Notes: generated from the sequence alone by a model not told the origin. Shown: positions 25,684 through 35,149, counted from the stretch's first letter. The stretch: 64,000 bases of DNA from Streptomyces atratus (GCF_014648655.1 NZ_BMRN01000008.1:282998-346997); one strand, 5' to 3'. Translations and numbers: made by a program.

Positions 25684-26442
25684 ATGGTCCTGACGCCGCT
25701 GCCCGACTCCCGTACCGAGCCGGATGGTTCGGCCGTCATCAGAGTGCTCAGCTACAACGTCCGGTCGATGCGCGACGACCGCGAGGCACTGGCCCGCGTC
25801 ATCAGCGCCTGCGCCCCCGACCTCGTCCTCATCCAGGAAGCCCCGCGCTTCTTTCGCTGGCGCAAGCGCGCCGCCTGGCTCGCGGCCCGCACCGACCTGG
25901 TCGTCCTGAGCGGCGGTGCCACGGCGGCCGGGCCGCTGCTGCTCTGCTCGCTGCGGGCCACCGTGGAGCGGACACAGGACGTGCTGCTGCCACTCACTCC
26001 CGGACTGCACCGCAGGGGCTTCGCCACGTCGGTGGTACGGATCGCGGGCACCCGGATCGGTCTGCTGAGCTTCCATCTGAGCCTGCAGCGCGACGAACGC
26101 CTGGCCCAGACGCAGATGTTGCTGAAACGGCTGGACGTGATGGGCGTCGAGCACGCCATCGCGGCCGGCGACCTCAACGAGGTACCGACCGGGACCGCGT
26201 TCCGGCGGCTGGCCGGGCGGCTCCAGGACTGCTGGGCCGTGAGGCCGTGGGGTGACGAGAACACCTTCTCGCCGGACCATCCGCGGCGGCGCATCGACGC
26301 CGTGTTCGCGACGGACGGGATCGAGGTGCTCGGCTGCGGTGTCCCCGCAGGGCTGCCCGGTGTCACCGACGCGGACCTGCGGGCGGCCACGGACCACCTG
26401 CCGGTGCTGGCGGCACTACGGGTGCCCGCGACCAGGCCCTGA
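25684..26442 (+). CDS. Endonuclease/exonuclease/phosphatase-family protein
   Basis: This 252-residue protein has the complete EEP catalytic set: LSYNVR, the metal-binding Glu in LIQEAP, GDLNEVP, RRIDAVF and the final ATDHLPV. The family covers DNases, inositol phosphatases and sphingomyelinases, and nothing in the sequence settles which. There is no signal peptide, so it is probably intracellular. The ATG at 25684 was preferred over the GTG at 25675 because a GTGAGG stretch precedes it. Confidence 0.85.
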   Translation: MVLTPLPDSRTEPDGSAVIRVLSYNVRSMRDDREALARVISACAPDLVLIQEAPRFFRWRKRAAWLAARTDLVVLSGGATAAGPLLLCSLRATVERTQDVLLPLTPGLHRRGFATSVVRIAGTRIGLLSFHLSLQRDERLAQTQMLLKRLDVMGVEHAIAAGDLNEVPTGTAFRRLAGRLQDCWAVRPWGDENTFSPDHPRRRIDAVFATDGIEVLGCGVPAGLPGVTDADLRAATDHLPVLAALRVPATRP

Positions 26443-26484
26443 GCTGCACGGCAGCAGCTCAAGGCCACCTCGACGGGCCCGGTC

Positions 26485-27207
26485 TCAGACCACCGCTCCG
26501 CGCCCGGGATCGTCACCGTCCTCGTCGTCGTCCTCCATCCGCGCCACCAGCGTGACGAAGCCGCCCAGGAATCCGCCGACGCAGACCGTCGTGAGCCACC
26601 AGGTCATGTCCCACCGCAACAGCACCGCGACCAGCATCAGCACCGGACCGCCGACGACCGCGAGCCAGGCGAACTTCGCCGTGACATCGGCCTCCGGCAG
26701 CGGTGGCGGCTCCGGAGGGACGAAATGCCCCTCGTCGCTGTCGTCGATGTCGCCGTCCTTCGGCTCCTCGACCTCGTAGTCGCGCGGACCGGCGACGCCG
26801 GGGGCGAACACGATCGAGCTGCCGAGCGGCTTCTCCGGCGGCTTCGGGGTCTTCTTCCCGATCCCCTTGTCCGGCTTGTCCGGATCCAGGACCCCCGACT
26901 GATCGTCCTCCGGCAGTGCGAGATCCTCGATCGACCTGAACGGCTTGGCGCCCGGCGGGTCCGGCGGCTCCTCGCCGTATCCCGCCACGATCGCCTTCCA
27001 CACGGCGTCCTCGTCGATCGGCCGGTCGCCGTCGGCGCCCGGCGGCACTTTCTGGGCAGCGGCATCCTGCGGACCCGTACCGTCGTCGGGGACGGACGTT
27101 CCCTCCGCGGGAAGAGCCGCTCCCTCCGCGGGGAGGGCGGCCCCTTCCGCGGGCTGGGGCTCGCGTCCCTCCTCGCTGCCCGCGCGCTCCGCTTCGTGCT
27201 CAGCCAC
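26485..27207 (-). CDS. Conserved membrane protein with acidic disordered N-terminus
   Basis: This 240-residue protein begins with about 170 hydrophilic residues rich in Glu, Pro and Asp, including near-repeats (PAEGAALPAEGAALPAEG). Two membrane helices follow (FAWLAVVGGPVLMLVAVLLRW and WWLTTVCVGGFLGGFVTLVA), then an acidic C-terminus. No catalytic motif is visible. The GTG at 27207 has a GGGAG site and overlaps the end of the upstream hydrolase gene by eight bases, so the two are probably translationally coupled. Function unknown. Confidence 0.78.
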   Translation of the reverse strand: MAEHEAERAGSEEGREPQPAEGAALPAEGAALPAEGTSVPDDGTGPQDAAAQKVPPGADGDRPIDEDAVWKAIVAGYGEEPPDPPGAKPFRSIEDLALPEDDQSGVLDPDKPDKGIGKKTPKPPEKPLGSSIVFAPGVAGPRDYEVEEPKDGDIDDSDEGHFVPPEPPPLPEADVTAKFAWLAVVGGPVLMLVAVLLRWDMTWWLTTVCVGGFLGGFVTLVARMEDDDEDGDDPGRGAVV

Positions 27208-27979
27208 CTGACGTGCTCCCCTTCTTCCCTGCGCTCGGAGCGAGGCGGCCGATGAACCGGTAGCTCTCGTCGAAGATCCGCTCCGCATCGTGGTCCAACG
27301 TCGCCACGTGGTAGCTCTGTTCCAACAGGATCTCCTCGACATCCGTCGACGACACCCGGCTGAGGATCCGGGCCGAGTCGGCGGGCGGCACCACATGGTC
27401 CTGCGGGCTGTGCAGCAGGACGATCGGCTGGGTGACCTGGGGCAGCTCGGCGTCGACCAGTCGGAAGAAATTCCGCAGCGAGTGCGCCGCGTGCAACGGC
27501 ACCCGGTCGTACCCCACCTCGGCGGAGCCTTCCAGGGCGATATCGCTCGCCAGCCCCTTCGTCGTCCGCACCAGATGGCGGGCGACCGGCAGCGCGTACG
27601 CCGACAGGCCGTGCACCTTGTTCGCCGGATTGACGAGCACCAGACCACTGATCGTGTCCCCGTGCTTCGCCGCCAGCCGCAGCGTGAGCGCTCCGCCCAT
27701 GGAAAGCCCGAAGACGAAGACCTGGCTGCACCGCTCCATGAGGGCGCGCAGCTCCCGGTCCACCTCCGCGTACCAGTCCTGCCAGCCCGTGATCTGCATG
27801 TCCTCCCAGCGGGTGCCGTGCCCGGGCAGCAGCGGCAGCGAGACGGTGAGCCCGCGCTCCGCCAGATAGTCGGCCCAGGGGCGCAGCGACTGCGGGGAAC
27901 CGGTAAATCCGTGACAGAGAAGGACGCCGACCTCTCCGCCCTCGTGGCGGAACGGCTCGGCTCCAGGCAGGACCGGCAC
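27200..27979 (-). CDS. Alpha/beta hydrolase (carboxylesterase / monoacylglycerol-lipase-like)
   Basis: This 259-residue enzyme has the alpha/beta hydrolase fold: the oxyanion loop LCHGFTGSPQSL, the nucleophile elbow GLSMGG, a catalytic Asp in HSPQDHVVP and the catalytic His in QSYHVATLDHD. The pattern resembles Est30-type carboxylesterases and monoacylglycerol lipases. The GTG start at 27979 follows AGGAG. It is divergent from the plsC-like gene, which suggests a role in acyl-lipid turnover, although this is contextual only. Confidence 0.88.
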   Translation of the reverse strand: MPVLPGAEPFRHEGGEVGVLLCHGFTGSPQSLRPWADYLAERGLTVSLPLLPGHGTRWEDMQITGWQDWYAEVDRELRALMERCSQVFVFGLSMGGALTLRLAAKHGDTISGLVLVNPANKVHGLSAYALPVARHLVRTTKGLASDIALEGSAEVGYDRVPLHAAHSLRNFFRLVDAELPQVTQPIVLLHSPQDHVVPPADSARILSRVSSTDVEEILLEQSYHVATLDHDAERIFDESYRFIGRLAPSAGKKGSTSGG

Positions 27980-28174
27980 CGGGGTCTCCTGTTCGTGAGG
28001 CTCGAAGGGGAGCGAAAGGGGGGAGTGCAGAAGGATTACTTCACCGTACGCGACCGGACCGACACCGACCAGGGCCGTCACGGCCCCGGCCGCCGCCTCG
28101 GCTCCGTGCCGGGCGGGAGCGCGGACGGCCTCACGGGTTAAGGTCTGTCGGACAGCACACAGGAGGCACCCGAG

Positions 28175-28918
28175 TTGATCTACGGCGCAATGAAGTTCTC
28201 CATCGGCGGGTCGTTGAAGCTCGCCTTCAGGCCATGGGTGGAGGGCCTGGAGAACATCCCCGCGCAGGGACCGGCGATCCTCGCGAGCAACCATCTGTCG
28301 TTCTCCGACTCCTTCTTCCTGCCGGCCGTCCTGGACCGCAAGGTCACCTTCATCGCCAAGTCCGAGTACTTCACCGCGCCCGGCGTGAAGGGCAAACTGA
28401 CCGCCGCCTTCTTCAAGGGCGTCGGCCAGCTCCCGGTGGACCGCTCGGGTGCCCGAGGCGCCGGCGAGGCGGCCATCAAGGCGGGCATCGAGGTCATCGA
28501 GAGCGGCGGGCTCTTCGGTATCTACCCGGAGGGCACCCGCTCGCCCGACGGCCGTCTCTACCGCGGCAAGCCCGGCGGACTCGCCCGGGTGGCGCTGGCC
28601 ACCGGAGCGCCCGTCATCCCCGTCGCGATGATCGACACGGAGAAGATCCAGCCGCCGGGCCAGGTGATCCCCAAGCTGATGCGCCCGGGGATCAGGATCG
28701 GCAAGCCGCTCGACTTCAGCCGCTACCACGGTATGGAGGGGGATCGCTTCATCCTGCGCTCGGTCACCGACGAGGTGATGTACGAGATCATGAAGCTCTC
28801 CGGCCAGGAGTACGTCGACATCTACGCGACCGCCGCCAAGCGGCAGATCGCCGACGAGGCGAAGCGCCGCGCCGAGGAACAGAAGCACGCGGGCAGAGAG
28901 TCCGGAACGCAAGGGTGA
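28175..28918 (+). CDS. 1-acyl-sn-glycerol-3-phosphate acyltransferase-like enzyme
   Basis: This 247-residue PlsC-family enzyme has the acyltransferase motifs NHLSFSD (NHX4D, catalytic His and Asp), PEGTRSPDGRLYRGKPG, and VIPVAMIDTEKI. It probably transfers an acyl chain to lysophosphatidate or a related lipid at the membrane. A TTG start at 28175 is proposed because a perfect AGGAGG lies eight bases upstream; the first in-frame ATG (28190) is too far from it. The C-terminus is a charged helix that may lie on the membrane. Confidence 0.88.
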   Translation: MIYGAMKFSIGGSLKLAFRPWVEGLENIPAQGPAILASNHLSFSDSFFLPAVLDRKVTFIAKSEYFTAPGVKGKLTAAFFKGVGQLPVDRSGARGAGEAAIKAGIEVIESGGLFGIYPEGTRSPDGRLYRGKPGGLARVALATGAPVIPVAMIDTEKIQPPGQVIPKLMRPGIRIGKPLDFSRYHGMEGDRFILRSVTDEVMYEIMKLSGQEYVDIYATAAKRQIADEAKRRAEEQKHAGRESGTQG

Positions 28919-28968
28919 CGAAACGGTCCGGCGCGTAACCGCGTCGTTTCCGTCCGGGGGGTGGGGAC

Positions 28969-30192
28969 ATGGCCAGGCGCGAGCGGGTCGTGCGCATGTC
29001 GGTCGAGCAGCCGCTGTGGCGTGCGCTGACGGCGTACCGCATTCTGACGATGGTCTACGCGATCCTGCTCGCCGTCTTCGGCCGGGACAGGTACGACCGG
29101 CCGTGGGTGGCCATCGCCTTCCTGGTGGTGATGGCGGCCTGGACGCTCGGCACCCTCCCGAAGGTCGCGGGCGCCGTCGCCTGCACCAAGCGTTTCCTCG
29201 GCGCCGACCTGGCCCTCGCCCTCGTCGGCATCCTCCTCACCCCGCTCGCCGACTTCGAGGCCCAGCACGTCGACGGTCCGACGCTGCCGTCCATCTGGAC
29301 CGCGGGCTCCGTGCTGGCCTTCGCGATCAAGGGCGGCTGGCGCTGGGCGGCCTTCGCCTCCACCTTCGTCGCCGTCGTCAACATCATCGAGCGCGGCGAG
29401 CCCAGCCGGGACACCTTCCACAACGTCCTGCTGGTCTGGGTCGCCTCCATCGCCATCGGTTACGTCGTCGAGGTGGCCAGGGCCAGTGAGCGCACCCTCG
29501 CCCGTGCCCTGGAGATCGAGGCCGCCACCCGAGAGCGGGAACGGTTGGCCCGCGACATCCACGACAGCGTGCTCCAGGTCCTCGCGATGGTGCAGCGCCG
29601 CGGCACGGCGCTGGGTGGCGAGGCCGCCGAACTGGGCCGGATGGCCGGGGAGCAGGAAGTCGCCCTGCGCACCCTGGTCTCCAGCGGTCTGGTGCCCACC
29701 ACCCGGGTCTCCGAGGACGCCGCCGAGGGCGCCGTGGTCCGCAGCGTCGAGGTCGACGACGAACCGTCCGGGCAGGCCGACTGCGATCTGCGCTCCCTGC
29801 TCGCCCCGCACGCCGGCTCCCGGATCAGTTTCGCGGAGCCCGGCGCACCGGTGTTGCTCGCTCCCGGGGCGGCGAAGGAGCTGGCGGCCGCTGTCGGTGC
29901 CGCCCTGGACAATGTCAGGGTCCACGCGGGCGAGAATGCCCAGGCCTGGATCCTCGTCGAGGACTGGCCGGACGAGGTGATCGTGACGGTCCGGGACGAC
30001 GGCCCCGGCATCCCGGACGGGCGGCTCGCCCAGGCCGAGGGCGAGGGGCGGATGGGGGTCGCCCTGTCGATCCGGGGAAGGCTGCGTGACCTGGGCGGCA
30101 CGGCGGAGTTGATTTCGGTGCCCGGCCAGGGCACCGAGGTCGAGTTGAAGGTTCCGAAGGTTTCACGGGGGAAGGCAGGATCAGCAAGATGA
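28969..30192 (+). CDS. macS: Sensor histidine kinase of the MacRS-type two-component system
   Basis: This 407-residue kinase has four to five N-terminal membrane helices (about residues 20-165). A HisKA_3 dimerisation domain follows, with phospho-acceptor His198 in ARDIHDSVLQVL, then an ATPase domain with an N-box region (LDNVRVHAGENA) and G-box (RDDGPGIPDGR). The stop overlaps the regulator start as ATGA. In S. coelicolor the equivalent pair beside the phosphofructokinase gene was named MacRS, affecting morphogenesis and actinorhodin. The symbol rests on this remembered synteny. The signal is unknown. Confidence 0.85.
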   Translation: MARRERVVRMSVEQPLWRALTAYRILTMVYAILLAVFGRDRYDRPWVAIAFLVVMAAWTLGTLPKVAGAVACTKRFLGADLALALVGILLTPLADFEAQHVDGPTLPSIWTAGSVLAFAIKGGWRWAAFASTFVAVVNIIERGEPSRDTFHNVLLVWVASIAIGYVVEVARASERTLARALEIEAATRERERLARDIHDSVLQVLAMVQRRGTALGGEAAELGRMAGEQEVALRTLVSSGLVPTTRVSEDAAEGAVVRSVEVDDEPSGQADCDLRSLLAPHAGSRISFAEPGAPVLLAPGAAKELAAAVGAALDNVRVHAGENAQAWILVEDWPDEVIVTVRDDGPGIPDGRLAQAEGEGRMGVALSIRGRLRDLGGTAELISVPGQGTEVELKVPKVSRGKAGSAR

Positions 30193-30881
30193 GCACGGAG
30201 AACATCCAGCGTGCCGAGGAGCGGACCATCAGGGTGATGGTCGTCGACGACCACCCGATGTGGCGCGACGCCGTCGCCCGCGATCTTTCCGAGTCCGGTT
30301 TCGAAGTGGTGGCGACCGCCGGTGACGGGCCGCAGGCCGTCCGCAGGGCGAAGGCCGTCACCCCCGACGTCCTCGTACTCGACCTCAACCTGCCCGGCAT
30401 GCCCGGCGTGCAGGTCTGCAAGGAACTCGTCGGCTCCCACCCCGGACTGCGCGTCCTGGTGCTCTCCGCGAGCGGCGAGCACGCCGACGTACTGGAGGCG
30501 GTCAAGTCCGGCGCCACCGGCTATCTGCTCAAGTCGGCCAGTACGCAGGAGCTGACCGAGGCCGTGCGCTCCACCGCCGCCGGCGACCCCGTCTTCACCC
30601 CGGGCCTTGCCGGGCTGGTCCTCGGCGAGTACCGCAGGCTCGCCTCCGACCCCGCGCCCGTCGCCTCCGACGAACCCAAGGCCCCGCAGCTCACCGAGCG
30701 CGAGACCGAGGTGCTGCGGCTGGTCGCCAAGGGGCTCTCGTACAAGCAGATCGCCGAGCGTCTGGTCATCTCGCACCGCACCGTCCAGAACCACGTGCAG
30801 AACACCCTGGGCAAGCTCCAGTTGCACAACCGGGTGGAGCTCGTGCGGTACGCGATCGAGCGTGGCCTCGACGACGCCTGA
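30189..30881 (+). CDS. macR: NarL/FixJ-type response regulator of the MacRS-type system
   Basis: This 230-residue regulator has a receiver domain (acidic VVDDH, phospho-acceptor Asp65 in LVLDLNLPG, a switch Ser in VLSAS and the conserved Lys in GYLLKSAS) and a C-terminal LuxR-type helix-turn-helix (LTERETEVLRLVAKGLSYKQIAERL). Phosphorylation by the upstream kinase should promote dimerisation and DNA binding. It is translationally coupled to the kinase gene. The symbol is assigned by synteny, as for its partner. Confidence 0.88.
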   Translation: MSTENIQRAEERTIRVMVVDDHPMWRDAVARDLSESGFEVVATAGDGPQAVRRAKAVTPDVLVLDLNLPGMPGVQVCKELVGSHPGLRVLVLSASGEHADVLEAVKSGATGYLLKSASTQELTEAVRSTAAGDPVFTPGLAGLVLGEYRRLASDPAPVASDEPKAPQLTERETEVLRLVAKGLSYKQIAERLVISHRTVQNHVQNTLGKLQLHNRVELVRYAIERGLDDA

Positions 30882-31016
30882 ATGCGCCGGAGCGCGCAGC
30901 GGTGAGGCCAACCACCGGGTAACGCATCGGAATTGACCCTCCAGCCCATCCCTGGGTGACCTGGATCACGAATAGCGTGGTCATCAGCGGGCTCACTTCG
31001 GCGAAGGGATGCTTCC

Positions 31017-32045
31017 ATGCGGGTCGGAGTACTGACCGGGGGCGGCGACTGCCCCGGGCTCAATGCGGTCATCCGCGCCATCGTCCGCAAGGGCGTGCAG
31101 GAGTACGACTACGACTTCATCGGATTCCGGGACGGCTGGCGCGGCCCGCTGGAGGGTGAGACGGTGCCGCTCTCCATTCCGGCGGTGCGCGGCATCCTGC
31201 CGCGCGGCGGCACCATCCTCGGTTCCTCGCGCACCAATCCGCTCGGCGCGGAGCACGGCGTCCGCCGCATCAGGGACAACCTCGCCAAGTACGAGGTCGA
31301 TTCGCTCATCACGATCGGCGGCGAGGACACCCTCGGCGTGGCGGCGACCCTGTCCGACGAACACGGCATCAAATGCGTCGGCGTTCCCAAGACCATCGAC
31401 AACGACCTCTCCGCCACCGACTACACCTTCGGATTCGACACGGCTGTCGGCATCGCGACCGAGGCCATCGACCGGCTGCACACCACCGCCGAATCCCATA
31501 TGCGGGTCCTCGTCGTCGAGGTGATGGGCCGTCATGCGGGCTGGATCGCGCTCCACTCGGGACTGGCCGGCGGTGCGAACGTCATCCTCATCCCGGAGCA
31601 ACGCTTCGACATCGGCCAGGTGTGTGCCTGGGTGACCTCCCGTTTCAGGGCGAGTTACGCACCGATAGTGGTGGTTGCCGAGGGCGCCGTGCCCGCGCAG
31701 GGAGAGCTGATCCTCAAGGATGGATCGCACGACTCCTTCGGTCATGTCCGGCTCTCCGGTGTCGGCGAATGGCTGGCCAAGGAGATCGAGAGCCGCACCG
31801 GCAAGGAGGCCAGAACGACCGTCCTCGGCCATGTCCAGCGCGGCGGTACCCCCAGCGCCTTCGACCGCTGGCTGGCCACCCGCTTCGGCCTGCACGCGAT
31901 CGATGCCGTGCGGGACGGCGACTTCGGCACGATGGTCGCCCTGAAGGGCACCGACATCGTCCGGGTGCCGATCGCGGAGGCGACCGCCCGGCTCAAGACC
32001 GTCGATCCGGCCCTCTACGCGGAGGCGGGTGTCTTCTTCGGCTGA
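31017..32045 (+). CDS. pfkA: 6-phosphofructokinase (group III)
   Basis: This 342-residue glycolytic enzyme starts with the nucleotide-loop motif GGGDCPGLNAVIRAIV and has the catalytic PKTIDNDL motif and VEVMGRHAGWIA for the sugar phosphate. At the two positions usually used to separate donors it has Asp (GGEDT) and Lys (PKTIDND), the combination seen in pyrophosphate-dependent enzymes, rather than the Gly/Gly of classical ATP enzymes. From memory the close S. coelicolor homologue is nevertheless ATP-dependent, so donor specificity should not be read from these residues alone. An AAGGGATG site precedes the ATG. Confidence 0.93.
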   Translation: MRVGVLTGGGDCPGLNAVIRAIVRKGVQEYDYDFIGFRDGWRGPLEGETVPLSIPAVRGILPRGGTILGSSRTNPLGAEHGVRRIRDNLAKYEVDSLITIGGEDTLGVAATLSDEHGIKCVGVPKTIDNDLSATDYTFGFDTAVGIATEAIDRLHTTAESHMRVLVVEVMGRHAGWIALHSGLAGGANVILIPEQRFDIGQVCAWVTSRFRASYAPIVVVAEGAVPAQGELILKDGSHDSFGHVRLSGVGEWLAKEIESRTGKEARTTVLGHVQRGGTPSAFDRWLATRFGLHAIDAVRDGDFGTMVALKGTDIVRVPIAEATARLKTVDPALYAEAGVFFG

Positions 32046-32144
32046 GCGGCGCACCGGGGACCGGGCGGCGCACCGGGGGCATGGGTCGTATATTCGCGAT
32101 GACCGGACTGTTCCCCCTGATTTGCTTAACGAACGGGAGAAGTC

Positions 32145-33146
32145 GTGGAAATCCTGGCATTCGGTGTGCAGTCCGACGAGAAGCCGCTGCTCGAAAAGGC
32201 CTTCGCCGGACAGCACGAGGTCCGTTGCCTGGACGTCTTCCTCACCAAGGACACCGCCCCGATCGCGGCGGGCTACGAGATCATCTCCACCAGTGTCAAC
32301 GCCGACCTGGGCAGCAGCGTCCTGCAGACCCTCGCGGCGGGTGGCACGCAGATGATCGCCCAGCGCTCCACCGGCTTCAACAACATCGATCTCGACGTGG
32401 CCGAGCGGCTCGCCCTGCGGGTCGCCAGGGTCTCCTACTATTCGCCGTACTCGGTCGCGGAATTCGCCTGGACGCTCGCGATGGCGGTCAACCGCCGCAT
32501 CATCCGGGCCGCGAGCCGTACCCGCGACTTCGATTTCCGGCTCGACGGCCTCCTCGGCCGGGACATGCACGGCCGCACGGCCGGCGTGATCGGTACGGGC
32601 AAGATCGGCGAGGCCTTCACCCGAATCGCCCACGGCTTCGGCATGAAACTGCTCGGCTGGGACGTCGTCGAGAACCCTGCCTGCGCCGGTCTCGGCATGG
32701 AGTACGTGGAGAAGGAACAGCTCCTCGCCGAATCCGACCTGATCAGCCTGCACGTCCCGCTGCTGCCCTCGACGCACCACATCATCGGCAAGGACGCCCT
32801 GGCGCACATGAAGGACGACGTGATCCTGATCAACTCCAGCCGCGGCGGACTCATCGACACCAGGGCGCTGGTCGCCGAGTTGCGCGCGGGCCGTCTCCTG
32901 GGTGTCGGACTCGATGTGTACGAGGCGGAGGCCGGGCTCTTCTTCCTCGACAAGTCCCTGGAGGGCATCGACGACGACACGCTCGCCCGGCTCGTCACCT
33001 TCCCGAACGTCGTTGTGACCTCGCACCAGGCGTACTACACCCAGGACGCCGTGGACCAGATCATCGACGCCACCGTCCGGAACGTCGCCGACTACCTGGC
33101 CGGCCGTCGCAGCGACAACGTCCTCGTCCCGGTGCTTTCCCGGTGA
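32145..33146 (+). CDS. D-2-hydroxyacid dehydrogenase (D-lactate dehydrogenase-like)
   Basis: This 333-residue enzyme has the D-isomer 2-hydroxyacid dehydrogenase layout: a split N-terminal catalytic domain, the Rossmann motif GVIGTGKIGEAF, the INSSRGGLIDTRAL segment, and the catalytic Arg, Glu and His, the last in VVTSHQAYYT. It is closest to fermentative D-lactate dehydrogenases. The GTG start follows GGGAG. Its position just downstream of pfkA suggests a link to glycolytic carbon flow, but a 99-base gap separates them. Confidence 0.88.
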   Translation: MEILAFGVQSDEKPLLEKAFAGQHEVRCLDVFLTKDTAPIAAGYEIISTSVNADLGSSVLQTLAAGGTQMIAQRSTGFNNIDLDVAERLALRVARVSYYSPYSVAEFAWTLAMAVNRRIIRAASRTRDFDFRLDGLLGRDMHGRTAGVIGTGKIGEAFTRIAHGFGMKLLGWDVVENPACAGLGMEYVEKEQLLAESDLISLHVPLLPSTHHIIGKDALAHMKDDVILINSSRGGLIDTRALVAELRAGRLLGVGLDVYEAEAGLFFLDKSLEGIDDDTLARLVTFPNVVVTSHQAYYTQDAVDQIIDATVRNVADYLAGRRSDNVLVPVLSR

Positions 33147-33149
33147 GCC

Positions 33150-33176
33150 GGGACCCCGGAGCTCCTCCGGGGTCCC
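33150..33176. terminator. Bidirectional terminator between convergent genes
   Basis: A perfect 12-bp stem (33150-33161 with 33165-33176) with a three-base loop lies between the convergent dehydrogenase and anthranilate synthase genes. Confidence 0.85.
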
Positions 33177-33186
33177 CGAGCCCCCT

Positions 33187-35079
33187 TCAGCCGGCCACCG
33201 GCAGCCCCGCCAGCAGTCCGGCCACGATCGTCGCGCCGCGCAGTGTCAGCACCGACTCCGGGTGGAACTGCACCGAGGCGAAGCCCGGACCGCGCAGCGC
33301 GTGCAGCTCCCCGGTCGCTTCGTCCAGGCTCGCCTCGACACCGTGCGCCGCCAGCTCGGTGACCGCGCCGTCGTCGCAGCGAGCGGTGAAGCTGTTGTAG
33401 AAGCCGACCGTCTCCGGCCGCCCGAACAGATCGATCCGGGTCTGCGTGCCCTGGTACGGCACGGTCTTGCGGACGATCTCCAGACCCAGCTCCGCCGCGA
33501 TCAGCTCATGGCCGAGGCAGACCCCCAGCAGCCCGTGCCGGTGATCACGGACCAGCTCCGCGGCGAACTCGCGCAGCAGCCGCATCTTCGGGTCGGTGGT
33601 GTCACCCGGATCCCCGGGCCCGGGGCCCAGCACGACCGGACCCTCGTGCGCCCGTACGCGCTCGCGCAGCCCCGGCTCGTCGTAGCGGCGCACCGACACC
33701 TCCAGACCCGAGGAGCGCAGCAGATGCGCCAGCATCGCGGTGAAGGTGTCCTCACCGTCGATCACCAGCGCATGGCCGGACAGCTCGTGCGTGCGCTCCT
33801 GCATCCGCAGCCAGAACGGCGCGAGACCGTCGCGCCGGGCGTCCAGTGCCGCCTGTACCCGCGGGTCGGCCGCCAGCCGCGGAGGTGCTGCCTCGGCGCG
33901 GGGCCGGCCCGGCCGCACCCCCAGCGCGGCCAGCACGCCGGCCGCCTTCGCATGGGTCTCGGCGACCTCGCTGTCCGGATCGGAGTGGCGTACGAGCGTC
34001 GCCCCGACCGGTACCTGCAATTGCCCGTCGGCCGAGATGTCGGCGGTACGGATCAGGATCGGTGAGTCCAGGGTCTGCGCCCCGCCCGGCTCCTGCCGCA
34101 GCAGCGCCAGCGCCCCCGCGTAGTAGCCGCGGCCGCCGGGCTCGTACCGCTCGATGACCCGGCAGGCGTTCTGCACGGGGGAGCCGGTGACCGTCGCCGC
34201 GAACATGGTCTCCTTCAGCACCTCCCGCACATCCAGCGAGGAACGCCCGCGCAGCTCGTACTCCGTGTGCGCGAGATGGGCCATCTCCTTGAGCCGCGGC
34301 CCGACCACCACCCCGCCCATGTCGCCGACCGTGCACATCATCTTGAGTTCCTCGTCGACCACCATGGAGAGCTCGTCCCTCTCCTTGCGGTCGGAGAGGA
34401 AGGCCAGCAGATCCTCGGCGGTCGGGCCCTCGGCGGGGTAGCGGTACGTCCCGCTGATCGGGTTCATCACGACCGTCCCGCCGGACATCCGCACATGCAC
34501 CTCGGGGCTGGCGCCGACGAGCGTCCGCTCCCCGGTGTGCACGACGAAGGTCCAGTACGCGCCGCGCTCACCGGCCAGCAGCCGCCGGAAGAGGGCCAGC
34601 GCGTCGGCCCGGCCGAAGCCGGGGAGCTCGCCCCGGAAGGTCCGCCGGATGACGAAGTTCGCTCCCTCGCCCTGCCCGATCTCGTCCTCGATGACCCGCC
34701 GGACGATCCCGGCGTACTCCTCGTCGGCGACGTCGAAGGCGCCGCCGACGACCCGCACATCATGGTCCGGCAGGTGATCCAGCACCTCGGCCAGCGGCAG
34801 CTCGTACGTCTCCTCCGCGGCCAGCACGGACAGCGGCGTCCCGTCGTCGCGCACATCGAAACCGCGCTCGGCGATCTGCCGGAACGGCACCAGGGCGAGC
34901 GAGGGCAGCGCGCCGACCGGGAGATCGGCGAGCCGGTCCGCTTCCCGCACCCGGCCGATCAGCACCTCGACGATGTCCTGGCCGAGGCCGGGGGTGCGCC
35001 GGCGCAGCAGCGCGAACGGCGGGCAGTCGTCACCAAGAAGCCTCTCGATGACGAGGTCGGTGCGGTGAGGCTGAGACAT
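33187..35079 (-). CDS. trpEG: Fused anthranilate synthase (TrpE-TrpG type)
   Basis: This 630-residue protein joins a chorismate-binding TrpE-like domain (about 1-400, with the conserved NPISGTYR motif and the GGVVVGPRL region) to a glutamine amidotransferase domain (about 430-630, nucleophile in GVCLGHE and the His-Glu pair in FHPES). The fusion makes anthranilate from chorismate and glutamine. Related PhzE enzymes make aminodeoxyisochorismate, but the tryptophan attenuator upstream indicates a role in tryptophan supply. It is divergent from the class II DAHP synthase that feeds the same pathway. Confidence 0.92.
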   Translation of the reverse strand: MSQPHRTDLVIERLLGDDCPPFALLRRRTPGLGQDIVEVLIGRVREADRLADLPVGALPSLALVPFRQIAERGFDVRDDGTPLSVLAAEETYELPLAEVLDHLPDHDVRVVGGAFDVADEEYAGIVRRVIEDEIGQGEGANFVIRRTFRGELPGFGRADALALFRRLLAGERGAYWTFVVHTGERTLVGASPEVHVRMSGGTVVMNPISGTYRYPAEGPTAEDLLAFLSDRKERDELSMVVDEELKMMCTVGDMGGVVVGPRLKEMAHLAHTEYELRGRSSLDVREVLKETMFAATVTGSPVQNACRVIERYEPGGRGYYAGALALLRQEPGGAQTLDSPILIRTADISADGQLQVPVGATLVRHSDPDSEVAETHAKAAGVLAALGVRPGRPRAEAAPPRLAADPRVQAALDARRDGLAPFWLRMQERTHELSGHALVIDGEDTFTAMLAHLLRSSGLEVSVRRYDEPGLRERVRAHEGPVVLGPGPGDPGDTTDPKMRLLREFAAELVRDHRHGLLGVCLGHELIAAELGLEIVRKTVPYQGTQTRIDLFGRPETVGFYNSFTARCDDGAVTELAAHGVEASLDEATGELHALRGPGFASVQFHPESVLTLRGATIVAGLLAGLPVAG

Positions 35080-35124
35080 TGGGGGTGTTCCTTCCGGATG
35101 GAGGAACGGCTCCCGAAACGCAGA

Positions 35125-35149
35125 GAAGGCCGCCCCTCGGGCGGCCTTC
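35125..35149 (-). terminator. trp attenuator terminator
   Basis: On the minus strand GAAGGCCGCCC pairs with GGGCGGCCTTC (11 bp, three-base loop), followed by a pyrimidine-rich tail, 45 bases before the trpEG start. Its 5' arm (GGCCGCC) can instead pair with GGCGGCC inside the leader-peptide gene, giving an antiterminator. Confidence 0.88.

Noticed and set aside
28190..28192. ATG 28190 as the plsC-like start
   Set aside because: The perfect AGGAGG lies 23 bases upstream of it but eight bases from the in-frame TTG at 28175.
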